A stretch of DNA of 64,000 nucleotides, from the NCBI GenBank assembly GCA_038373885.1, contig JAWZYV010014440.1, forward strand, positions 338,501 through 402,500, given 5' to 3'. Shown here piece by piece: positions 12,630-25,835 of the stretch (its first letter is position 1; every line of letters begins with the position of its first letter). The notes under the pieces were generated by a model. It made no database searches. It worked only from the letters and a program-made list of their open reading frames with translations, and was not told where the DNA came from. Source of the stretch: Cheiracanthium punctorium. Lineage: Eukaryota > Arthropoda > Arachnida > Araneae > Cheiracanthiidae. The position numbers and the translations under genes are program-made.

Positions 12630-13678
12630 GTTTTGAGATTAACTAATTGAAGTTACGGGAAAAAAATAATAACCGCAATTGCAAATGTTGCCTAAAATTA
12701 AAAACAATGGCAAACATACAAGCTTGTAACACAAACTATACATTGCAAAACAACTTTTACAAAGCGAGATCAAAAAATAAAAATGTAAAATTAAAAAAGT
12801 CACAACCCAGTTTTCCGGCACTGTTTAGAGCAGGGCCTCACCGTAAAGTAATACACCATTCAGCTTTTTGACCCCTCGACCCCATGTCGGCATAGATTTT
12901 GCCTGTTGCACCCACACACCTACTTTGTAACTTGCTGCTGACTGCGATCTGCGTTTAGATGACGCAACATGTAGGTGTAAGGGAAAAACTCAGGCATGTG
13001 TTAGAGGCAAATATTTCCGTGTCTTCTTACCATTGCGAAAGGGGAAGGTTAGTGTTTATCTGGGAAGGTCAGAAATAAAATCTGATGGACATAAAATATG
13101 ACAACATAGGCATGCTGGGCGGCGATTGGACAGAGTTACAGGTAGCTTGAACGAGAAGAAAAAGCGGTTTGGAAAAATAAAACAGTTAAAGAAGAAAATT
13201 ATTAACTCTTTAATTTTCAGTTTCCTTGCAAAAATTATCCTCCTCCCATGTCCTACTTTTAATGAATGCAACAAAATATTAGCGATCATATATAAGTATT
13301 TTCGAAATATTTTTGTATTTTAAAATATTTTTATAACTCAAAATAAATGGTAAAGTATTCAGAGTTATTTTTGTTACGAACAAACCAGAAAATATTTCCG
13401 AAATAATACTAATTTTAATAATCACAAATTGCATGTTTATGCAGAAAAAAGTGAAAGAAACGATTATCAAGAAAATATTTTTAGATGGAGTCCTGAAAAC
13501 ATATTTATGAGCGCTAATTCGTGCATTTCACAACAAATTGCAAATGTGAGATGAAACGAGACAGATAGATTTGCAACTTTTTTGCGAGACGAGATAGGCC
13601 TATTTTTCGTATCCCGACCATCCTTAGGTGGAACAGGTGCTTGGATGCCGACTCGAAAGAGGCGAGTTGTTTGTTTTT
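12630..13678. other. Non-coding stretch, no gene seen
   Basis: Mostly AT-rich. The block around 12830-13000 is more balanced in composition but shows no recognisable coding or repeat signature. Confidence 0.5.
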
Positions 13679-13679
13679 G

Positions 13680-13825
13680 TGGGATTACGCCCAATTATCT
13701 GCACGTGGGATCTACCTCGATGGGGGGGGGGGGATCTTTCTAAGGGGTCCTAACCGTATTTACGCTAAGTTCCGGAGGAAACCGCGGAAAACTCCGAACA
13801 GTTAGGTCGACGGATGCGGCTTGTT
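13680..13825 (-). mobile_element. 5'-truncated SINE fragment (subfamily 2)
   Basis: The plus-strand words GGATTACGCCCAATTATCTG, ATCTTTCTAAGGGGTCCTAA and GTTAGGTCGACGGATGCGGC parallel the body and tail of the SINE at 6937-7154 in the same orientation. The tRNA-like head (A and B boxes) is missing beyond about 13825. A G run at 13721-13732 has expanded within the copy. Confidence 0.7.
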
Positions 13826-14329
13826 TTATTTCAGAGTCAAAAATATATAACTCTATGGTTATTTCACATTTTGAAAGTCACCCGCATAGTCGCAAAACAC
13901 ATTGCGAGTTTAATCATAATGAATTAAAAAATGTTCGCTCCATGGTCTGGATGGAGTCTGTCGGACCACGAATCAAGAGCTAACCCGTGATGACTAGACA
14001 AGCAGTTGAACTGACAGTACTAAGGACAAGTGAGATGCGTTTCTTCAAGCATACTGGAAAAACCTGATATATCTGAAGAAAATAAAGAAATTTTTGGAAC
14101 GCATGTATGACTAGGGAATTCAGAGAAATTAGGGTCTCTAAAAATACAGATCAACTATAAATTATGCAGCAAGTTCAGGAGGCCTATTAGAGAGAAGGAT
14201 ATGAAAACTGCACAAAAAGTAGCATGTGTAGCATAGCAATTTACTTTCACGAAAAATGTTCTCCCAAACAAAACGAGATACAGAAGGAAAATAAATTAAA
14301 TTTCTCAAGAAAACAGTTGTCTGGAGTTC

Positions 14330-14720
14330 AATGATGATCTCTATTTGGGGCTATACTTACTGGCCAAGGCATTATTAGAGAAACTGCATTGGAATATGTA
14401 TTAAAAAATTCATTTGCTTACACCAAACTCACTTACTTACACAATGGTTGTAAGACTTGGTAATTCTATAGGCATAAAATTTACAAAAGGAGGAAAAGCC
14501 AAATCTCTGGTTATTATGGACGCAATGACAGCAGCATGAAAATTATTATCGTTTTCTATCCATTTCTGAAGACAGAACAAACTAAACTAAAAATGAAATA
14601 TTTTCGAAGGCTGAGGTTCCCTCAGAGCTGAAAAGTCAGTATTATGAAGATATGATTAAGAAAATACATATGGCACGAACATAATACACTTTGATGAAAC
14701 TACGGGAAATTTCAGGCAAT
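14330..14720 (+). pseudogene. Possible decayed coding relic, family unknown
   Basis: Several short reading frames in different phases give protein-like stretches rather than low-complexity translation, for example GNSIGIKFTKGGKAKSLVIM in one frame followed by a stop. The mosaic of frames and stops would fit an old transposon or processed gene. I cannot name a family, and the segment may be non-coding. Confidence 0.2.
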
Positions 14721-14724
14721 TTTG

Positions 14725-17700
14725 CAGATATTGACAATAAATTGCAAAAGCTGAATTCAAAGAAAGATGCATTTAAGAAAAATAAATTTATTAAATAAAT
14801 TCAACTTTTATAAATTTATTTATTAAAAATTAATGCAATGCATAAACCTCAGAATTTGCAATCAAGAAAAAAAAAATGAAAGAAAGCTTAGTTGCAATAA
14901 CTTTTTAAATAAAACAATTACAATAGAAAACATTCCTTTAAATAATGAATGCTCAAACTTGCCAACGCAACTGTTTAAAGAGAGTCAGAAGTAAAATGAT
15001 CTCTGTTCTAACGCTTAAAAGAGGAATGAGATCTTTAAAATAAATAAATAATAATGAACATTAAATTTCTGTAGAAGTCTTTATAGCTTAATTTACCATT
15101 TGAGTAAGTATTACAATTTCACAAAAATATAACGCAATAAACTGCTGAAATTTACTGGTGGGGATGTATATGTGACAAATTATGTTAAATACCAGCAATA
15201 AAGTACAGTAAAAACACAGAGGGAAAATATACTAATACGCATATTTTACCAATTTTGCAATGAATTTCATTTTGAAATAGCTATTATTGTGACTGCTTTC
15301 CAAATACCGAATTAAAAAAATTAAATTAGTAATTGCAATTGCACATCACATTAAAAATTTAGCTGATTGGTTAATAATTAAAAAGGCACACTAAAGTATC
15401 CTCCCGTTTTTTAATCTATTGAAAACTATTTAATGGTTAAAAAATAAAAAATAACAAAAATAAAAAAAAAACAAGTTGGAGATTTGAAGATTAACCGATT
15501 ATAAATTATAATCCATTCGTTATCTGAAATGCAAATATTTTTCGTAGCTAAATAGAGGGAGAAAGTGGTGACTGCATGCTGGTAATAATGCATTACGATT
15601 CAGTGTATTTGCATTTATTTCACATAATTAAACTAGTCATTGAATAAACAGATCGAAGAAAACAGAATATGGCTGTTTTCTGATCTAAACGAATGGGTGT
15701 CTACGATTAAATAATCTACCAAGTTGATCAAAACTGGTTGTTTCGATCAAAAATGCAGAACATACACAAGCAATTGAACATAAACTACATGCGCAGGCTC
15801 TGAATATATGCATGCGATAAAATTGGATTCGAAAATGATTTCTTCCTTCCAAAACTTGTTAAATTAAAAATATATTAAACATGGATTGTATGTACCCTAT
15901 TATTCAGAGAATACAGGGGCAAAAATATAATTAGTACTGTGTTTCTAAAATAAGTGTGATGTTCGTGTTTTAAAGCAACTAAATATCAAACTCTACATTT
16001 AAAAAGAAAGAAAGCGAAAGAAAGGAAAGTTTTAGAACTTTTGTAAAAAGATTTTCAATACTGAAAAAGCAGCTATCACGGATGACATAAAAGGAAGATA
16101 TTTAATCAACAACTTCCCTGTACATTAGAATTTTAAATACTGGTTGGAGCTGTAGAAATCTCTTAAGACAACATTACGAAAGGAACCCCGAAAAACTTTG
16201 GAGGAGAGAGTTGAAGCTTGAGAGCTAGTTATGGGAGGTTCTAGAGAGAATCTCGGACGGAGATTTTGAGGATGTCCGATCATGGACTGTAGGGCGCTGC
16301 ACAGTGGAACTGTCAGATTTTCTTCAGTCCGATCGCAGACAAGGGCGCTGCCCGATTGAAAGGATTTTGACTTCTTCTGTTGATAGTTCAACGAACTCTT
16401 ATATTTTGAGTGACCATAGAAGTTCAAATAAATGCATTTAATCAAGACTCACTTTTGTAAACAGATAATTTCTAATAGGAAAGTGGTAATTCGTCGTCTA
16501 CGACGCTACCATCCCACACCAAAGACGTTACAGAGCCTTCACGAAGAAGCGCTATAAAATATAAAAGGGATAAACACCCTCCAAAAAATCCAACTAAAAT
16601 AAATAAACTCATTTGATATTTATTATTTTTTAATAGGTTATTTTTGAATTTAAAAAGTAGTTTTAGTTTTCAAGGGAGAAAATTACGTATATTAATTTCT
16701 TATTAGGAATAATAATCCTCTATCAGTATCTGAGTACACACTTAAAGAGTTCAGAAGCATTAAATTTAAAAGTAGATAAATATTATTGTATGGTCTTGTT
16801 TAAGAAATAGAATCATATTAAGCTATAGGATTTCCAGTGAAATAAATTTTCTGTAAAAACATGAAAAGATTGAAATTTCTGACATGTACGTATGAAATAA
16901 TATTCACTATGCAACGAAAACTGTGACTGGTCATTCTTACGGAGTGAAACGGCAGCCAAAGCATCCGATCTGTGAAAGTGTGAATTCATTCAATCCTCGC
17001 GAGTGCAAAAAAAAAAAAAAAAACTCCTTTTAACCAAATTATTTTGAGAAGAGTCGACAATCGCTTAATTAAATTCCCAATTTTTTACTCAATATGTGAT
17101 CGCACAGTTTGCTCCTACATAATTGGCTAGTTTTCTCTTATCTGAATTTGCAGTGTTGTTCAATATAACTCACCAACAAAATCGTTACAAGTCGAACGTT
17201 TTTAAATTCTTTTTAAAGGTTCAAAAGGTGCTCCACATCTCTGAATGAATCGCATATTCCATTTGTAAAACGCAACAAACTCTCCCCCCTTCCTTAAACG
17301 ACGTGCTACATGATTCGTATTGTTATTATATTTTTTAGGACTCCACAGAGTGCTGCACATTGTCACAATTTCGTATGATTTAAGGCAACTTGGAAGCTTT
17401 GTAATGCAAACTGTAACAAATGCAATGCAAACTGATGAAGAAAAATAGATTTTTTCCAGTATACTCTTCAAACTAAAAAAGTACTCGTATGGAGTAACTG
17501 AATACTGATTTCATACCCTACTTAACACTATTCGATGATTTAACAGTACTGCACTACCAAAAGTTTTACACAATAGATGACAAACACATTTTTAAAATCA
17601 TAGCGTGTAATCGGAAGTACGAACACTATTTTCCCTTTATGGACGAAATAAGCCATCATATAATTAAAGAAAAAGTTGATTAATAAAACTTTGAACTTTT

Positions 17701-18687
17701 TAAAATAACAATTTAAAAATTATACTCCAAGTAAACATTCTAATAAAATAAAATAAAATAAATTTAAGAGTTATTTAAATCTGACCACTTAGTTAGAGGC
17801 ACTTTGATAGACGATACTTTTAGCAACTGATAAAACTTAGTTTTTGAAAACGACGAACCACTCTCGAAACACGTTTTATTAACGCATTTCCAAATAATAA
17901 TGATAACACAGCACCGGGTTATTAACTGTAACACTAAACCAAAATATAACACAGACTTTTCCTCTTTCCGTGCCATCTTCCTACATTTTTAGCAGGTAAC
18001 TTGGTCAGAAGGCAATGCTGTGAAAAGAAACAAAAGTACAATGTACTAATAAATAGTAAACGCTTTGCCAGCCATGCTCTGGGCGGAATATTTTCGGTGG
18101 CGTGAGGTTCGGAGCAAAATAACCACACTCGTCATCTATATAACGTAGTCAAAGTGCACAATGCAAAGGCATTTAGCCACCAACCATTCCACAATACGGC
18201 AAATGTTGCGTGGAAATTGAGCGTGCGTAAACTGCGTGACATGGCACCTGGAAATGGCAGCGAAAAATGAAATCTGCATTTCTAATGAGATCCACTGGAG
18301 CAATAAAAAACAATAAGATTTTTTTTCACAAGTCCATTTATTTCACGTTTATGGAGATTTAGTACCAATAATTTGGGAATTATGGTGAGTTTATCCCACA
18401 TTCAGTGTGTTTTCTCCCCCTCTAAAAGAGATGAAAAATTATTTTAGTGGCAATGAAAAAGATACTTTCCTTTTGTCAGCAAATAACTTGTTTAATATCA
18501 AAGCAGTGCCAGATTTGCCAAAGGCATGAAATAATACTATGGACATAAGAAGTGTACAAGTTTTATTATGCAATTAGGAAAGTTTTGGAATCGAAAAATT
18601 CGTTGTGTGGTTTTGCTCGACTCGGATACGCTGGGGCTTGGAGGTTCCTCCGAAATTCTTTTCCAGATGTTGGAAGGGAACCCAGTT

Positions 18688-18726
<39 letters not shown>

Positions 18727-19490
18727 AGTTCGTTCAATTATTGCAAGACACAAGGCGGAGATTTTTTTTTTGTGTGTGTGTGTCTAGCGTTGCTGCCCTT
18801 TCCCCCATCAGATTAATTTCCACAGTTCCTTCCTTATTTGCGTTTGCCATTCATAAATTCCACACATAATGGCACCGAAAAACAGAGGAACTAAGACGTC
18901 TTTCCCAGTCTATGGTCTCTCATGCTAATAATATAATTGAAATTCAAGTAATTAAGACATTGCCCTTTTCTCCTGGAAAATGTTTTTCTGGTTACCAAGT
19001 TGTAACACAAAAATAAATTTGATACTAAGCGTTTTAGAGTGCCGTCTTTTCCGAGGCTTTCTATTCCAGATTTCAATTTTCTCTGTACTGCTTTGTTTGA
19101 ATTAGTTTATATATTTGAGTTGGCCAACTGCAAAACTTGTAAGCGACATCCAGATTTTTTTACAGGAAGTGAAAAAACCTTTGGTAGAGTTTAATTTTTG
19201 TGCTAATTGCTTTAAATTCGGCATTTTAGTGCAAAATTTCGTTCCAAATCCAATTTCATCACTGTTTCATCTGAATTTGGGGGTAGATTTTGAACTATTT
19301 AAAAAAAATTATTTGGATTTACAGAGTTTTGCTGCAGTATGAAGACTTTATTAAGTTTTGCAACAGTGCGAATTCATTATTAAGGTTCCTAAGCATGCAA
19401 ATAAAAACAAAAAATTATAAATCCGATTTACTATGCCACCTTACTAGAAAATACAATTTTACTGTAAAATACACTTTGATTAAACACTTT
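14725..19490. other. Long AT-rich stretch without a recognisable gene
   Basis: Contents noted: A-rich tracts near 15440-15475, a GAAA-type microsatellite near 16002-16028, an A run near 17009-17023, a T run of about 30 nt ending near 18722 and a TG microsatellite near 18770-18782. The block 16130-16560 is less AT-rich, contains GTCGTCTACGACGCTACC and a TATAAA-like word, and looks like a piece of an unknown repeat. No terminal repeats or TSD could be fixed for it. Confidence 0.5.
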
Positions 19491-19499
19491 GATCGCTAG

Positions 19500-20060
19500 T
19501 GAAACTACAGACGGGTGATACTTTCATACTCAGCCCCAAGCTCGTTGAATTTATCGTCTTCATGATCCAACACCGTCTCAGATCCGCCATTTTCCTCTTT
19601 CTGAAGCAAATGCTCATAAAAATTCCAGGTTACTCCTCTACCTCCATTGTGCAGCAAAGTGTTTGATTAATAAACAATCAATATCTTGTAATTTGGTACG
19701 CTTCAGTTTTTTTCCTAGAGGAACGATTTCAAGTTGAAAATGGGCAAAACATGAACTTTTCTTTCGAATGCTTTTGGGCTGTTCAACGTCAACAATGTAA
19801 GAATGCTTCCCTCTGACTAGGAGTGTCCTTTGGTGAGGATCATTCGTTTGCACTGTTGGAAAGTAAAATGCCATGCACCAGACAATTTCAGCTCAGCCTT
19901 TGTTTCTTTTTTCCAATCATAAACTGGACAATCAATTCTTAGTTTGTTGGTAGTTGAAAACACTCTGAAAAACGTAAATGTACTCTTCTGGTTCTATGAT
20001 CATTTCTTTAACCCTTATTTTCTACTTCCATAACATCAAAATCCTGGCGGTTTGAACGAG
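19500..20060 (-). pseudogene. Possible decayed coding relic, family unknown
   Basis: On the minus strand protein-like stretches occur in at least two frames: one reads DWKKETKAELKLSGAWHFTF (about 19905-19865) and another, at 19638-19874, is an open 78-residue frame with basic, non-repetitive composition. The frame change between them and the stops downstream suggest a frameshifted gene fragment, perhaps from a DNA transposon or a retrocopy. I do not recognise the family. Confidence 0.25.
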
Positions 20061-20521
20061 TGGCCAACAATCGGGAAGATAGTACAATTTTTTTTTTTAC
20101 TCTCAGAATGCTCTACTCATGAAATGACATCACACGAAAGCGTTGTTATTCTCTGGTAATATTTTTAAATGTAAAATACGTGAAAAATATCCATAGAAGG
20201 TTGGTAGTAATAAAAGACCAAGTGAGAAAAAAAAAATCTGGATTTAACGAGTTTTGCAGCCAAAGAACGTTCTAGAAGCATGAAAAGCTTATAGATAGTT
20301 TTGATGCAGGTCGAATCAAATGGATATAACGAATTATGCGGCAGTAAGCAAGATGGATTTTGCAGAATTACAGGATTTTCGGAGCTCCATTTCAACGGTT
20401 TAAATTTTTTTGCCCAGCATTTTTTTTACGGGTGTGCACAAAGGTTGATGTGAAGAACAAAATGGCGTTATAATCTCGATTTTGAATCTTTTGGATTTAA
20501 CGAGTTTTGCATTCGGACGAC

Positions 20522-20549
20522 TCATATATATATATATATAGTATATATG
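20522..20549. repeat. TA microsatellite
   Basis: An alternating TA tract of about 20 nt, followed by GTATATATG. Confidence 0.85.
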
Positions 20550-20854
20550 TAATACAGGCGGAGTGTTTTAGCTAAATACAATATTTTTTCTCAAGAAATG
20601 CAAAATAAAGAGCACAGCTTTTTAATAAGATCAGACCCGACACATGCATAAATGCCCTGGAATTTCTGGTGAAAAAAAAAATTAAATAAACAGTAGGTAA
20701 TTATTATCTTTAATAAATAGTAAAATTTTGATTTATGTTTCGGCATGATAATTTTTCATTACAAAGGCAATGCAGTATTTGAATTGTAAATACTGCTGCG
20801 TGCCTATAAGCTAGCTGTAATAAAATTACAAAGCTCTTTTCTTTTTCTTTAAAG

Positions 20855-21044
20855 CAGGTATAGGCAACCTTTGAAAAGTTGCGGGCCAAACTTCAGGATG
20901 TTAGCGAAGTCGCGGGCCGTATACTTGGGATTTATATGGAAATTTGAATGGTTTATGTGGGTTTTATACGGGATTTTGATATGTTTCGCGGGCCGTATCA
21001 AAAGCCGTGGCGCGCCACATCCGGCCCGCGGTTGCCCATATGTG
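20855..21044. mobile_element. hAT-type MITE with GCGGGCC repeats
   Basis: The left end CAGGTATAGGCAACC pairs with the right end GGTTGCCCATATGTG (reverse complement CACATATGGGCAACC). The body carries several GCGGGCCG words, a signature I associate with widespread hAT-type MITEs starting CAGGGGTAGGCAACC. Flanks CTTTAAAG and TCTTAAGG are similar but not identical (5 of 8), as in an old TSD. It has no coding capacity. Confidence 0.7.
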
Positions 21045-21049
21045 TCTTA

Positions 21050-21855
21050 AGGTAATTCTGAAACTTTTTAAACAACAGTTTTTTGGAAAGACATAAAATC
21101 TATTAGAGACTATTAGACCATAGAAGAGTATAAATAGTATAGCGAGACAGAGCCGTAAAAAGGTGATGGTATTTCAAACGGTCTATCTACTTCGCAGATA
21201 GAATACCCAAATGCTGAAAATCAAAATGGAGACATCTATATGAGTAACCGAGAATCTCGAACGTCTGAAGTGACAACAAAAAACTAGAAGTGAAAATTGA
21301 CTCTAAATGTACTACAAACTAAATCAGCAATTGGTTGGGCAGCAGAGCATTTAACCGAAACTGTCAGATTATTTTATTAGCAGTTACCGTGTGAAAATGA
21401 CGAGGATACAAATAGTCTTTCCACACCATCATCATCACTTTTGTATTATCACTTCGAACACCTTAGTACTGTTTGTTAAGACTGGTCTCAGAATACCCAA
21501 GTCATTTTATGTTTATGAAAGAAAAAGTAGCTCGCGCCATTGAATTTTTGACACAGACATAGTTATAGAATATGTCATTTATGCTACATGTTCATGGATG
21601 AATCCATAAAATTTCTGATGCATAGAAAATTGAGACATTCGTTTTATACTCTTCAGATTTTCAACTACAGTGTAGATCCAGTTTATTGAATGCGTCTTGG
21701 TGTCTTCTGAGGACTTTTATTAATTTCTTTTGAGACAATCTGATCCACCTAGTCAATGCCATTGTGATAAACGTAATATTTAGTTGAAAATGAAAATGAT
21801 TTTAATCACTGATTACTTAAAAACTAATTCGAAGAAAACCTTTACAGCATCACAA
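21050..21855. other. Non-coding stretch, no gene seen
   Basis: No ORF, TIR pair or tandem structure was recognised. Confidence 0.5.
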
Positions 21856-21858
21856 TAT

Positions 21859-22070
21859 ACAGGGCACATTTTACTAATTGAGAATGTCTTTGCAGGGGGT
21901 CGTATAAAAATTTAAAAAATGCAACTTTAAAATTAACGAAAGGATTTTTTTTTCTAAACGGAATATTGTTTCTAACTTATTTTGAACATTTTTTCAATTT
22001 ACACCGTCCACTTATCTATAATAGATAAAGCCCGTTACCACCTTTTTGGGAGACCCTGTATAATGTATAT
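21859..22070. mobile_element. Probable mariner-type MITE fragment
   Basis: The left part CAGGGCACATTTTACTAATT resembles interior sequence of the MITE at 63474-63835. The right end AAAAGGTGG (complement) through GAGACCCTG is flanked by TA and resembles a CAGGGTCTCCC-type mariner TIR. TA dinucleotides flank both proposed ends. The ends match each other only over CAGGG, so the boundaries are uncertain. Confidence 0.35.
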
Positions 22071-22074
22071 ATAG

Positions 22075-23015
22075 GATCACAAATAAGGACTTGATAATTT
22101 AATGTTGAATTTTAGTAAAAATCAGGTCATTTTTGATGTGACAAATAATAACATGCTAACTGCCACAATGCTACGTTAGTCACGATCTTAAATAGCCAAA
22201 ATGACCCGCATTTTATCAAGAGATCAAAATGTAAATTATTGTCTATTTATTCATGATCCTGTCATGAGTGCTGTAAAATTGAAAATTCACGTTAGCTTCA
22301 TTTTTATTCAATAATCAGTAACTAAGAACATTTTTTAGATTTTAGATTCACATGGAATGACTGATCTCGTGTAATCAGATTACATGAACGAAGATTATTA
22401 TATTAAAAAAAAGAGAACAAACAGTTGTCATTGGGCGTATCTGAGATAGTTTTAAAGAAGAGAAAATAATTTTAAAATCTGTGATCTTTAGCAGCATATA
22501 AGCAGAGGTGTAGGAAAAAAAAAACACCAAACAACTGTCATGGGCATCCTGAAACTGAGGAACACGCCAAACTGCTATAAAAAGAGTTAGGTTCAACATG
22601 CGCCAAAAGACGGCAACAAAGAAGGTCTTTCCACATTAAATTCGAGATTCTAAAATTTGGGCAGTGTATTATTTTGATTGTTAAGGTGGTAGTTTGGGGA
22701 GGGGGGTATCACTACGTAATGAATTTAACATGTGCAACTTCAAAAACTGTAACAATGCTATCTTCACATATCTTTGCGATTCATGTTTGATGCACACTTC
22801 CTGAGACTTCCATATTCAGTATCTTGCCTGTCTCGAATGGAATATTCCATTGTCTAAGGGCTCTTTGTCTCTGATTATTTGTGCGTAACAACCCACGAAC
22901 CTTTAAATCGATTTCTACTGCATAAAAGCTCATAAATGCTAATTTGGAATCAAATGCTTCACATAAACCCCGAATAACAATCACAGAGGCAAACTAAACA
23001 GTTGAGAATCTAAGT
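22075..23015. other. Non-coding stretch left of the Gypsy insertion
   Basis: AT-rich, with a G run near 22697-22706. The 67-residue frame at 22781-22984 (minus) is not recognisable. Nothing else was seen. Confidence 0.5.
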
Positions 23016-23019
23016 ATAT

Positions 23020-23912
23020 TGTTGCGGAATTACTCTGCTACTCCTGGGGTTCGTCGTTCTAAAGTCCAGTTGGTGTAAAAAGTTCAAGTAAAAAGTCACT
23101 TGTCAGGATGGAACACAAACTTTATTGCTTCTAGAACTTCGTAGAACAATCAGCTGTACACAATTCACAAGCACAATCTAGCAGTAATGTGCTTTTAACA
23201 GTTCGCTTAGATCAGAAGCTCTCACAAATGCTGTATTTCTCACACAAAATAGAACACTTTCACTGGCAAGAATTCAGTGAAAATATACGAGAAATAACAC
23301 TAACAGTCTCTCAAGACTCAGCGATGAAGAATTTACACAAGCACTTACATTCAAAGCTTCACAAACAGCCAAAACACATTTTCCTTCACAAAGCAAGCGT
23401 ATTCACTCTCTCAAAGCTTGATCAACACTGAACTGTCGGGGCGACGCGCGCTTCTATAAATAGCCGACGCAGAAGGAACAAGAAGTTTCCAGAAAAGTCT
23501 ATTTCTCGAGGGTTCTACATAAAGCGTGAATTTTGATTACGTCATAGAAGAGAAATGTTAGGTTATTATGCGTTTTTAATGCAGGAACAATAACTTCCAG
23601 GCCCCATTGGGAAAATCGCGCCAAATGACCAAAAAGTCGCCAAGCTTGGCTACTTTTGGCGAAATATCGCCAAATTTAGCGCCAAAAATAAGTCCCCAAA
23701 TGTGAAGAGATCTAAGCTCTAGGACTAATATTTCTCGAGTTTTCTAGAACCACCATTGAAAAACAATGGCAAACCGAAACCTCCATATCTCCGGTTCTAA
23801 TTGGCCGATTTTGATGCAACAAAAAGCAAAATTTATCTATTTGAAGCGTAGAATACGAATTTTAAACCATTTTAAGCCACAGAGCAGCGGGTTGCCCCGA
23901 AAATTCGTAACA
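23020..23912 (-). repeat. 3' LTR of the Gypsy element
   Basis: It begins TGTTGCGG and ends CGTAACA on the plus strand, that is TG...CA. It is 893 bp, matching 30659-31552 except for about 15 substitutions and one small indel, with a cluster of differences at 23364-23382. The TATA-like CTATAAATAG (23454-23463, read TATTTATAG on the element strand) and the AATAAA complement (23121-23126) are conserved. One base breaks the palindrome that is perfect in the other LTR. Confidence 0.97.
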
Positions 23913-23925
23913 TTGCCCCCTTCCC
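23913..23925 (-). other. Polypurine tract of the Gypsy element
   Basis: On the element strand GGGAAGGGGGCAA directly precedes the 3' LTR. This is where plus-strand DNA synthesis is primed. Position and purine content fit. Confidence 0.85.
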
Positions 23926-24155
23926 AAGGACTGCACGTCCCGGGCAGTACAATCCCCGGTTAGGAGGTCACACAAATATACAGTGTCCAACCTTTAACCA
24001 AATCTTAACAACATAATTTAAGCAAATAATCAATAAACACAGTAAGCAAATGCACTCTAATAAACAAATAAAATACGTAATAGACAATTACACTAATAAG
24101 TAATCAATGTAATAAACAAATACACATTAATAAAAACCAACATATTACAAATATG

Positions 24156-25702
24156 CAGGGTTGGAAAAAAACCCGGTTTATTTGAAAAAAACCAAAAAAC
24201 CGGGTTTATTTGGTTTAAACCGGGTTTTTTTGGTTTAAACCAGGTTTTTTTGGGTTTTTTTTAAATCCTTTTATAATTACATGTTACATATTTATAAATA
24301 AAATTATTTGTAAAATGTTCAAATAAAAATTAATATTTCTTCTGAAAATAATTAAAACAAAGTAAATAAAAAATCGTTTGTGTACTTATGTGGACATTGA
24401 AATCATTCAATTTTAATATTTTATTTAGAGATACTATTTTTTTATATTTAGTATCTACTTATATAATAACGCTAATGTATGCGGTACCAAAATTGACGAT
24501 ATTTTTATGCTGGAAGCGGCAAGAACTAGATGTAAACATTAGCGTAATAACAATAACACACGTGCAAAAATCCAGATTAACAGTTCAATGACATCAAGTG
24601 AAGCAAGCCTATTCGTTACTGGTTACGTGTGCCACGCAGTAGATAGATTAAAAAATAACAATGTATGTGCAAAGAAGCAAAGTCTTTTGGATTTTTTTAC
24701 TTCACATTTATTGCACATTTAAAAAAAAAACACTTTGCAATGGGTTGAAGTATATTTTAGCCATTTCGTGTTTCCATACACAAAAAAGCAAATTTTTTCT
24801 TTTTGGTTTGATTAATGGCAACGGTACTCTGAGTGATCTGCCAAGGATAGGAGATGCCTTGGCAGGAGGACTTTCTAAGGGGTTTTAACGCGTATCCACG
24901 TTACATCTGGAGAAAACCTACTAAAACTCCAGACAGTTAGATCGACAGCCGCATGATGGGACCCAAATCCGGGACCCTCACACTTCGGCCATCTACCATT
25001 TTCAGTGACATTACCACTGTGCCATGATGAGGACCCCAAAATCTTTCGGATCTATTCACATGTCCCATGGTCACCATCAGCTTTTGTCATGATACCCCCA
25101 AAATTTGTAGCAACCATAACCTAAATACATTTCATGACAAATACTGTTAAAACCATGAAATATGATTTTCGTTGAAAGGACTCCGATAATTTAGACAAAA
25201 CTGACTGAGTATATATGGTAAGATATGGGGGGCCAAGCTGGCTACCTTGGCAGCTAGTATAATATAATACAATAGTAATTGTTTACTACATTTTACATGG
25301 AATATTGCTCTTAGATTCATCAGTAATAATGGCGATAACTAGTTCAAAATAATATTTTTAAGGTTTAGAAATAAGTTGTTAAAACACAAAACCTCTATTT
25401 TGGAAAAGTTCAAGTATCAAGCATTATTCAAGTTAAAAATGCAGCCTATAATTTAAGTTTAATTAATAATTTTTAATAATTATAAAACAATAAGGTATCT
25501 AGAGTGATATAATAAACTTATTCTTGATACTTATGAGGATAATTTAAAAATATATTAGTACGTATTCTATCTGTAGTATTTGTAATTTTAAATTATTCTT
25601 TTAAAAAAAACCAATTGGTTTTTTTGAGAAAAAAAACCATTTGGTTTAAACCATGGTTTAAACCGTGGTTTAAACCAGTCGGTTTAAACCATGCCAACCC
25701 TG
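24156..25702. mobile_element. hAT-type non-autonomous transposon inserted in the Gypsy element
   Basis: The ends CAGGGTTGG (24156) and CCAACCCTG (to 25702) are flanked by a perfect 8-bp duplication, CAAATATG, at 24148-24155 and 25703-25710. Both subterminal regions repeat the palindromic word GGTTTAAACC or close variants several times (24178-24262 and about 25612-25692). This is a pattern typical of transposase-binding arrays in hAT elements. The 1.5-kb interior is AT-rich, carries a minus-strand SINE at 24805-25035, and shows no transposase. It sits in the 3' non-coding part of the Gypsy element and so inserted after it. Confidence 0.93.
24805..25035 (-). mobile_element. tRNA-derived SINE (subfamily 1) inside the hAT element
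   Basis: Read on the minus strand it follows the SINE at 50973-51204 closely from head to tail. The A box TGGCACAGTGG is at 25014-25024 and the B-box region GGATTTGGGTCC at 24959-24970. The body words CTGGAGTTTTAGTAGGTTTT and TTAAAACCCCTTAGAAAG match, as does the tail CATTAATCAAACC. The flanking duplication could not be fixed. Confidence 0.85.
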
Positions 25703-25835
25703 CAAATATGTACACTAAACATGGCGTAAGTAGTAAGTGAAAGAAAGTTGACGAAAGAGGAAGAGAAGCGAAAGACAGGAAAGAAATGAGAGTTGAAAGA
25801 AAAGAGGAATTACGCCATAGTGACCATGGTCTGAG

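Noticed and set aside
16119..16518. Possible solo LTR (TGTACA...CCCACA) in a less AT-rich block
   Set aside because: The ends TG/CA can be placed in several ways, no flanking duplication fits and there is no second copy in the window.
18690..18722. Long T run as the poly-A tail of a minus-strand retrocopy
   Set aside because: No upstream coding similarity, no LINE or SINE body and no flanking duplication were found; treated as a homopolymer.
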